Below the pieces are notes generated by a model that was not told where the DNA came from, did no database searches, and saw nothing but the letters and a program-made list of their open reading frames with translations. Shown here piece after piece: positions 56,528 to 64,000 of a DNA stretch of 64,000 nt. This stretch comes from Litsea cubeba (Eukaryota; Streptophyta; Magnoliopsida; Laurales; Lauraceae). The stretch's first letter is position 1, and the number at the start of each line of letters is the position of its first letter. Both the position numbers and the translations under genes were made by a program. The DNA is taken from the NCBI GenBank assembly GCA_012931725.1, contig CM022949.1, forward strand, positions 11,754,928 to 11,818,927. The letters are read 5' to 3'.

Positions 56528-57100
56528 AGATCTCTGCACAATCTCTCAGACTAGATGATATTCCCTTTTTACGTGTTTTTGGCTTTTATGACTTCTTGGT
56601 TCCTTGGATTAAGCAACTGCCCCGTTACCATCACAAAAGACTAAGTGGCTGTCCCGCCAATGGTACCACCACAGGTTCCAAAAGAAACCTCTGGAGCCAA
56701 ACTGCTTCCTTAGCTGCTTCACAAGCAGCTACATACTCAGCTTCCGAGGTGAAATTAACAATACAATCATGTTTGACACTCCTCCAGCTGATGGCTCCTC
56801 CGCCAAGTATAAACATGTACCCAGAGGTAACCTTCCTCGAATCCTGATCTGACATGAAGTCATAATCTGTGTACCCAACTGGACTTAACTAATTATTGCC
56901 ATAAAAGCAACATGTAGATCTCTAGTCCTTCTCAAGTATTTGAGAATACATTTTATAGCAATCCAATGTTCAAGACCTGTGTTTGATTGATATCTGCTGA
57001 CTAGGCCCACTGTATGACAGATATCTAGTCTAGTGCTAAGCATAGTACTCTTCCAACTTTTGTTATTGCTCGATACCATTCCTCCATTTGGCATCAACTA
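56528..57100 (-). pseudogene. Ty1/copia Pol, end of reverse transcriptase and RNase H
   Basis: Minus-strand readings STRLDICHTVGLVSRYQS, GLEHWIAIKCILKYLRRTRD, DSRKVTSGYMFILGGGAISW and SEAEYVAACEAAKEAVWL are the canonical copia order. Frameshifts and stops separate them. The 5' part of the element is missing: homology stops at about 57100 where a MULE terminus begins. Confidence 0.88.
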
Positions 57101-57366
57101 AAAAATAAGAGGGCTTTACTAAAGAAAATGACATTGGATGCGCGCCTTACCAAAAGTGCCCCTTAGTTTCCCTCCAACCAAAGTGGTCTTTCCGTCAAGA
57201 AATCTATTTTTTACCAACTTTTTCAAGGGTTGATATCGACCCTAGTATCGTATAGTAAGAGTCGATATTGACCCTCATTTTTCTCTTATATACTCGATTC
57301 TGTTTTCTTCCCTGTCATAGTTCTCCATCCCAGTCCTTTGTCATTCACTTTATTGCATATGAAGAT

Positions 57367-57554
57367 AGGGGCGGGTCCAAGAAAATGATCTTGGGGGACT
57401 CTATGTAAAAGAAATATTGGAGGAAGAGGCAAAATGTAATAAGAATTTAATAATTTCTAGAGTCTGCATGGGTTTTTAAAAACTGTTAACCTCTTTTCAG
57501 GTATGAGTGGGGGCTTCAGCACCCAACCCCTTATACCTGGGTCCGCCCCGGTAC
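57367..57554. mobile_element. hAT-like MITE
   Basis: TAGGGGCGGGTCCAAG at the left and TACCTGGGTCCGCCCCGGTA at the right are inverted relatives of the AGGGGCGG(A)CCCAGG type. The flanks give only a partial 8-bp match. Confidence 0.45.
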
Positions 57555-57637
57555 GAAGAAGTGACCTTTATCATTCCATTCCATCATTTGGTATTCAACC
57601 ACACCCTTAAGGCTATACTCTATTGTTTGGTGACTCC

Positions 57638-57764
57638 ATTAAAGAGGTAGAGATATCACCTTTATAGTTTTAATTTCTTTACCCTAGAACATGAGTTCAT
57701 TTTTTCATTTTCTTTTATATTAATTGTTGGTGTCAAATGAATAACTATGCATTAAAGAGGTAGA
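57638..57764. repeat. Tandem duplication, unit 1 and start of unit 2
   Basis: ATTAAAGAGGTAGAGATATCACC (57638 on), CATGAGTTC and GTCAAATG blocks recur as ATTAAAGAGGTAGA (57751-57764) plus GACCTCACC..., CATGAGTTC and GTCAAATG at 61510-61600. The second unit is split by the solo LTR, so unit 1 shows what the empty site looked like. Confidence 0.75.
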
Positions 57765-59917
57765 TGTAACGCCCTAGGATCCGGGTTCCTCGAATCCGGT
57801 GACGTTAGCGAAAAAGTACCAAAATAATATCATAAACCCAATAAATGAGCACATATAAATCTCATATGAGCAGGGAATAAGGGCAATGCCCTAGAATTTT
57901 GTTCCACTTTGAAGAATAATAGAAATGTTTTCATTAAGCTACTACAATCTTGGCCCAGCATGGCCCAGTAAAAGATAACAAAAGGGAATGACAAACTCTA
58001 ATGTGAAGGCCTCTCAATGCATCCAATGCATATCTCTCTAACACCCTGCAGTATCGGAACAATCGCCAAGCCCACACACATGCAAAGAAAAGGGTAGGCA
58101 CATACAAGCACCAAGAATTGGATTAGGCTCATGAAGTCAAGCAGATATGCATGTATAGATACATCACATGTAACAATAAATAATAATAAAGTCATATATG
58201 ATCTCAGCTATACCTACATGGTTAGTATCTCAATAATAAGAATGAGAATTCTAAGTGTAATGTTTGATAGTGTAGTGTAAGGTGTACAATGATCTATTGA
58301 TAATAAGGTACATAGCACAGTATAGACAATCTGTAATTACAACATATGATACGAAATGACAAGCCATTATTATCGTCACCATGTTACAATCCGGATAAAG
58401 AGATAGGTACCAAGTACTATGATCTAATAATATCATCATCAGTATGTCAGAAGCATTATATATCGAATATATAATAACAATGATAGAGAACCAACCTATC
58501 ATATGAACCAACATATCACATCCATATCCCTTTAAGTCCTTATATAAATAACAAACAACTGATGGACATCAACAATGGGAGGTCATGGCCAACCCATGGT
58601 CTCTGTACCACCATATAACCATATCAATCATAGAATCATCAATATCGATATATCCGTATTCATATCCATCATATCCATCTCAATGTCCGAACTACTGCAC
58701 CCAGCTCCTGCGTCTGGCTGTCTCGGTATCCATCTATACCTACCGTGCTTGTTATATCATCTGTCGTAACCATCGTACTCATCATAGTGCACCCAATCTG
58801 AATGTTGGTTTCTCAGTATTCGAAGATACCTACGTTGTTCATTCACATCATCGTATATCATGTGTAGTGTATTAGGTGGGGTACTCCCGACCGAATCGCC
58901 TCATTGTGCTCATGTGGGACAATACTAGTTAAGTATATGATCCATGGAGTTTGGGGTGTAGATTTTACACTCTTGTGACTATCACTTTACATACACTTAA
59001 TTTGCATTATCCCATCCTATTGTCCGTTTGTCCGTATATCCATCATTGCATACCGATATTCATTAGTCAAGTTTCTTAATACCATACCCTGACCTGAATG
59101 CTCAAGTCCGAAATGTGATCCGATAATTGTTAAAACAAGCTTTAAGTGCCATGCTCGGATCAATGTTCTAAGTGTCACTCTGAGGCTTTACTGTCTCAAT
59201 CCAGACTACACCTCACACCCACGGTAGGCATCCATACCAACAATCCATATAATGAATAAAAGAATGAAATAAAGTCTTATTCGTATTAAATTGTATATAT
59301 ATGGCCATATACAATAATCCAAGGTAAGTCTTTGCCCTTCTTCAGGTGTAGGGCCCCACTTCACCCAAAATAGTAGCCAAAGGAGCCTTTGATGCTTAAT
59401 TAAGATGTTCTTGGTGTTTCTGGAGGTAAATGACATCCAAGGTCATCCATCAACACCGGATCGAGTTCCTTGTCATGAACCTAGACCCTAATTTAGGTGG
59501 CTACATGGGTCAAGGTTAAGTCCGGCTTTTGACTCATGTCTAGCATGTCCATCATAGTCCAAATGAAAGGTCAATGGAACCCAATTGAGATCAGATCCCA
59601 AAACAACCAGTCTCTAGAAAACACTGCCTACAATGTATGCGGTCGACCACGTGAGGGGTAGGTCGTTTGGGTACACTGGGTGACCTGGAAACTCTGTCAG
59701 TCATCCTGTCTTTGTTATGCAGTGTATTCGGTCAACCCCATAAAGGGCCGATTGACTGCCTACAATGGAATACCTAAGGTTCAGTGAATAAGGTCGTCTC
59801 AGTAATGCAGTGTACTCGGTCGGCCATAGGGAACCTTGGTAATGAAGGGCCAGTTGACTGCCTACACTATCGTTGCCCTAGTAGGTCGACAAACACAACT
59901 CTCAAATGAGTCTGCAG

Positions 59918-60406
59918 TGTAATGCCCCATCCTATACGCATGCATGATATTGTCCGTTTTGGCCCGCGGACCTCATTGTTATGTTTCCAATAGGCCTCAA
60001 CCCACCAAAAGATCTCAATATGCAAGGTAAGGGTGCAAGCTCTATATATAACCCCAGTCACTTTCCTCTCTATAGTCGATGTGGGACTCCAGGGTGTCAC
60101 AACATGTCCCTGTGCAGTAGGCCTGCCAACCCTCTCGGCCCGCCCACATGGAAACCCACCCACTTGTACCAGGCCACGACAGGGACCCATACTCGAACTA
60201 GTTGAGAGTTGGCTCTGATACCATTTGTAACGCCCCACCCTATACGCATACATGATATTGTCTGCTTTGGCCTAAGAGCCTCACGGTATAATTTATGATA
60301 GGCCTCAATCCACCAAAAAGCCTCATGCAAGGTAAGGGTGCAAGCTCTACATATAATCTCAGTCACTTTTCTCTCTATAGTTGATGTGGGACTCTAAGGA
60401 GTCACA
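59918..60406 (-). mobile_element. TRIM (terminal-repeat retrotransposon in miniature)
   Basis: 489 bp with LTRs of 184 bp (59918-60101) and 181 bp (60226-60406) and TGCAG on both sides (59913-59917 and 60407-60411). Between them lie only 124 bases. On the minus strand the LTR starts TGTGACTCC, contains GTCCCACATC and a TATATA-type box, and ends GGGGCGTTACA. TGGTATCAGAGCC (60211-60223, minus strand) is an iMet primer site two bases inside the 5' LTR. No coding capacity. Confidence 0.92.
60211..60223 (-). promoter_or_regulatory. TRIM primer-binding site (tRNA-iMet)
   Basis: TGGTATCAGAGCC on the minus strand, two bases from the LTR end at 60226. Confidence 0.85.
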
Positions 60407-61177
60407 TGCAGTGTCACCGATCGATCCCATGAAGGGTCGGTCGATCGGGTACACACATATTCCAAAATTTCAGGTTTCTGTATTTTTCTCATTTCATCCA
60501 ATTTCCATTAAAAAACCATCAATTCCATTCGAATCATCATAAATCAATCTCCATACGGGGCCATTGATCTTCCAAATGGGGGTTTCACATCCATCAATAG
60601 CCATAAATATAGAAAATAAGCTTAGAGAAAGAGATCTACACACCATATGATTCAATCAACATAAGTTTACAGAATTCCATGAAAAGAGAGACATACATGC
60701 TATAAATCACCAATTCCAAGCATAATAATATCATACAATAAGATCTAGGCATCTCTACTTGCCTAATCTTGGAAGAACCTCCTCAAATGGCTAAGCTCCA
60801 CTCCAAATCTCTAGAATCCCTTTAATTGGCCAGATCTACAGCTCCTATAGCCATTCCCAATGAGAAAAGTGCATAAGAAGAGAGAAATCCAAAAGAAGCT
60901 AGATCTACATGGAATTAGAGATAGGAGATGATTGTTACCTTGAATTGAGGAGAAATGAGAGATCTAGGAGATGAGATGAGTTCTCTTTCCTTGAGATAGA
61001 TCTCTAGGAATTCTCTTGCTTCTTGAAGATGTGGGACTTAGATCTAGGTAGAAGAAACCCTAGCTTGGAGAAGAAGGAAATGGAAGAGAGGCAAATTGGA
61101 ATGGAGAAGAGGGGGGAAGAGGGAAATGAAATGAGAAAGGGAGGGGTGAATTTCGTTGGGTATGGGAATGGGTTTCA

Positions 61178-61186
61178 TTTATAGAA
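61178..61186 (-). promoter_or_regulatory. Putative TATA box of the solo LTR
   Basis: Minus-strand TTCTATAAATG about 320 bases from the LTR start, followed by a TTTC-rich leader, as in the LTR at 8307. Confidence 0.45.
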
Positions 61187-61747
61187 TTTGGTATGGCCAA
61201 AGACTAAGATGCCCTCACTTAATGGTTTATCTAATGAAGCAACCTAGGGGTATTTTAGGTTGAGTCCCCTATTCTAACTTAGAATTACATCTAAGGGCCT
61301 CTAGCTAACTAAATAATCGTAATAAATACAACTAACCCCCTAATTATTCTATATATCACAATAGACCACTAATTATACTAAACTAGGCCAAATCACTAGA
61401 GAATTACTCAACTACCCTCGCAAGTCACCTATTAAATAACTCAATTAGTGATAATTATCCATAATTAGGTCCCACTAAGGTAAATGAAGAGGCGGGGCCT
61501 CACAGTAGAGACCTCACCTTTGTTGTTTTCTTTTGTTTAACCTAGATCATGAGTTCTCCCCTTCCATTTGCTTTCATATTATTGTTGTCAAATGCATAGA
61601 TATGGTCAATAGCAATGGGAGTCAACTTACCTAACTTTGTTGCATACATAGTCCAATGCATAGATATGATGTCATTTTATTAGGTTAGTAGATATAGGAG
61701 TCCACTAACCACAACCATCTTGCAAACATTCACTTAATATATATGAG

Positions 61748-61896
61748 AAATGCTCTTATGAGAGTAACTCTCACACTGCTGTGAGAGTGAGGAGGAGGGA
61801 CCCTCATATTTAGGCTGTTGGCATTGAATTTGGATCCAATGGGTCCCTCATCCTTACTCTAATAGTAGTGTGATAGTTCATCTCATAGGAGCATTT
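61748..61896. mobile_element. Small MITE in a TA-rich flank
   Basis: 149 bp with roughly 40-bp inverted ends: AAATGCTCTTATGAGAG at the left and CTCATAGGAGCATTT at the right, about 80% matching. Flanked by TATATA-type sequence on both sides. Confidence 0.65.
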
Positions 61897-62110
61897 ATAT
61901 ATATATATATATGTGCTAGCTTGATTTGTTTAATGATGTAGAAAGAGGTTATTTGAACACATCACTCTCAGTTAATACAAAAATATGTGTTTATCCACAG
62001 ACATGTACATTGCAATTGTTTATGAAATTGTTTAACAATTAACTATGTTTTAAGTAAATCCATTAATTATGTTGCTAATACAATTTAACTAGTTTTAATG
62101 ATGTAATAGT

Positions 62111-63190
62111 ATGTCAGACGTTGAGGTTTTAATCATCTTTCACTATGATGGTGAATTTGGATTTGATATCATTCGTCTTCAATACAAGAGTGGAAGGCAA
62201 AAGATGAGGTATCTCTCAAGTAACATAATATATAGTTTGTTAGTTAACGTTGCACTTGAAGCATCAAACTGGGAGGCAATAATTGAAGTCCTAAGTATAA
62301 AGTACCTTCATCACAATGTAATTTTTCTTTCATTGATAAAAATAACGATGATAATGATACCAATGAGTTTTCAAAGCTTCGCGAACTGATATAAATGAGA
62401 CATCATTATTCGCAACAAGAAGACATGGTGAGACAAATGTTATCCAAGAACAGCAAAATAGGTGCATGATTTTGATAAATATTTATTGTACCTTTGTTAT
62501 CATAGTTTCAAGCTAACATATTTATTTGTCATTGATGTAGGTTTGAAAAGAGGTTATCGCTTTATTCCAGAAATCACGAGCATTAAGAAGAGAGATTACA
62601 AAGTAAAAGGGGTGATAGGTCCGTCGCCTATCAAAGAATGTTCTACCGTTGATCTAAATGAAGATAATGATGCGCACTTCTCATCTGCAGCAAATGATCT
62701 GCCAATTGAGGCTCGACTCAAATTTCATTACTTCACTGTTAAAGTTAGGAGGGATGGAGTGGAATGTGTTAATACATATGTAAGAGCTCGCGCTATTTCT
62801 AGACATATGGAAGGAAAATTCAGCAACTGAGTTGGATAATTTAAGTAGTATGTCGGATTTTACATCTGTGGACACAATGGTTCCCGTATGATTCATATCT
62901 GAAGTTGGAAATAATTTTTCAAGGGAGATGTGATTGAGTTGTGAGTTTTCATACCGTGAGACTTTCATAAGAAGCCTAGCAAAGTTTGCAATCTACAACA
63001 ACTTCACCTTAAAGCACCTAAGAACTAACATGACCGAAGTTATGGGTGTTGCAAAGATGACAACTATTCGTATAGTATATATGCCTTTACTGTTGAATCG
63101 GGTCCACAATTTAAAGTTCGGAAGTATAATCCAAAGTATTGCTGCTCGAATTTGCTAGTCATATATCGAGCTCGCAAGTGTCATGTCTCA
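62111..63190 (+). pseudogene. MULE transposase N-terminal region, degenerate
   Basis: Begins MSDVEVLIIFHYDGEFGF and continues with YKSGRQKMRYLSSNI, EASNWEAIIEVLSIKYL: the plant-specific N-terminal domain that precedes the MuDR DNA-binding domain. A second block near 62934-63160 reads ALAKFAIYNNFTLKHLRTNM-like, and then FKVRKYNP.YCCS-like in a shifted frame, as in the MuDR domain before the catalytic DDE core. Frameshifts separate the blocks and the catalytic core is absent. It probably belongs to the MULE whose TIR starts at 57109. Confidence 0.65.
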
Positions 63191-63254
63191 AACTCACGAG
63201 AGATAAAGTAAAAGACAACTCGGTTTATAAAAAAATAAAATATGATATATAAAC

Positions 63255-63432
63255 GAGGAATTTACCTCCCAAACCCCCATAGGGCCCTATACATCTCTGG
63301 AGGTGCCACATTTTTAATGGACACGGATAAGGGCCATAGGGTGCGTTTTTTCATATTATTTTTTTTTTTTGTCGTTTAGTGGTATTGTCGATATTGACCA
63401 TTTTATGGTCGATGATATCGACCCTTCTGCGG
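63255..63432 (+). mobile_element. Second MULE terminus of the same family
   Basis: GAGGAATTTACC matches GAGGATTTTACC at 11 of 12 positions, and the subterminal words GTCGATATTGACC and GATATCGACCC follow about 130-165 bases on, as at 57109. Same orientation as the other orphan ends; its partner would lie beyond the window. Confidence 0.4.
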
Positions 63433-63475
63433 GAACCAAAAAAAAAAAATTGGATTTTTCAGGATGGAGAAGAGG

Positions 63476-63510
63476 GGAGGAGGAGGAAGAGGAGGAGGGA
63501 GGAGACGGGG
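63476..63510. repeat. (GGA)n-rich purine tract
   Basis: GAGGAGGAGGAAGAGGAGG-type run. Confidence 0.8.
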
Positions 63511-63769
63511 AGGGTGGTGTTGCATATAAATGAGTTTTAGTTATTTTAGTCATGGTCTTTCAAAATCTTTGTCATGTGTTTAAGGACTCTAGTTTTAATG
63601 GTTAAAACATGATGGTTCTTACACTAAGTACGCAATGCAAAAACACAGAAGTCCCTTAAGTCACGATATCACAACTTTATCACATTTTCCAATACATTTC
63701 TTCTTCAAATGGATGTCCCGGTGGATGGAAGAGATGACGAGAGGGTTTGCTCATCTTCTACAATGGCCC

Positions 63770-64000
63770 ATGAGAAACCCATTTCAAGTGATTCAGTGAA
63801 ACAGAGAATAGGAGAACTAGCATGTTAGAGCTTGGCAAATCCAATTCATTCCAGAAACAAGATTTTTACGGCCAAACCCATTTCAAGTAAAATGGGATTT
63901 TTACACCAAAACTCATTTCAAGTGATCAAGGGAGAAATGGGAATTTTACAGCCAACCCTATTTCAAGTGATATGGGATTTTTCAAGCCAAACCCATTTCC
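63770..64000. repeat. Short tandem repeats running off the window end
   Basis: CCAAACCCATTTCAAGTGAT and ATGGGATTTTTACA words alternate about four to five times with spacing near 50 bases and continue to the last base of the window. Confidence 0.75.

Larger units (their letters stand above)
57765..61504 (-). mobile_element. Solo LTR of a gypsy element (3.25 kb plus nested TRIM)
   Basis: Minus-strand ends TGTGAGGCCCCG and AGGGCGTTACA, with GTAGA on both sides (57760-57764 and 61505-61509). The empty site ATTAAAGAGGTAGAGAC is confirmed by the neighbouring repeat unit. No protein motifs. The start resembles that of the Tekay-like LTR at 8307 (TGTGAGACCCCG). A region at about 59640-59900 and 60415-60455 holds degenerate repeats with GGTCGACC and CGGTCGATCGG words, as in that LTR. 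The length is large for a single LTR, so a gutted element is an alternative. Confidence 0.8.
57109..63200 (+). mobile_element. Degenerate MULE with transposase remnant, split by later insertions
   Basis: GAGGGCTTTACTAAAG at 57109 is the family TIR start seen at 341 and 6424, with the shared subterminal GATATCGACCCT and GTCGATATTGACCC words (57228-57275). A transposase N-terminal region lies on the same strand at 62111-63160, about 1.26 kb from the TIR once the 3.7-kb LTR is removed. The right end was not found; 63200 is where transposase similarity fades. Confidence 0.5.

Noticed and set aside
59918..60406. Cassandra-type TRIM
   Set aside because: No 5S rRNA-like block in the LTRs; only the small size and iMet primer site are shared.

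Overview
This window is nuclear DNA of a flowering plant. It is AT-rich and dominated by plant-type mobile elements: chromodomain-bearing Ty3/gypsy, Tat-type gypsy with an antisense gene, Ty1/copia, L1 and RTE LINEs, a TRIM, MULEs, hAT and Tourist MITEs. The only clearly functional host gene is an F-box/kelch gene with the plant SKIP11/At1g74510 architecture. The species cannot be told from the sequence, and nothing points to a grass.

Layout. 1-8300 is AT-rich spacer with a non-autonomous MULE (341-1669, 9-bp target duplication), a hAT-like MITE, a fold-back MITE in a TA tract and a 71-bp tandem array. 8307-17128 is a complete young Ty3/gypsy element on the + strand: LTRs of 1960 and 1949 bp, duplication GATAC, iMet primer site, one uninterrupted gag-pol with a C-terminal chromodomain. 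20068-22880 is an L1 LINE fragment split by a 1768-bp insertion (duplication CTTGT) whose first half is a diverged relative of the Tat LTR further right. 25168-26563 is a nested Tourist-like MITE pair with a 53-nt poly-G run.

27960-31000 is the host gene: TATA tract, 5' UTR with a probable leader intron, and an intact 448-codon CDS at 29430-30776. 35616-48167 is a 12.5-kb Tat-type gypsy element on the - strand. Its gag-pol carries three nonsense codons and a frameshift. Between pol and the 3' LTR it holds ten 59-bp tandem repeats and an oppositely oriented, intron-containing gene with its own TATA box.

48683-64000 is a nested graveyard: a Tourist-like element full of GGGGCCCAC repeats, an RTE 3' end, a hAT element with perfect 8-bp duplication, and a truncated copia element split by a Tat-like solo LTR. 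A degenerate MULE then follows, split by a 3.7-kb solo LTR that itself contains a 489-bp TRIM. Several empty sites can be recovered by eye (L1 reading frame, copia reading frame, a tandem duplication), which fixes the order of insertion.

How the parts work together: apart from the F-box gene the window is a transposon landscape. Only the 8307-17128 element looks able to supply its own proteins. The Tat element keeps all cis signals (LTRs, PBS, PPT, duplication) and would need proteins from a sister copy.
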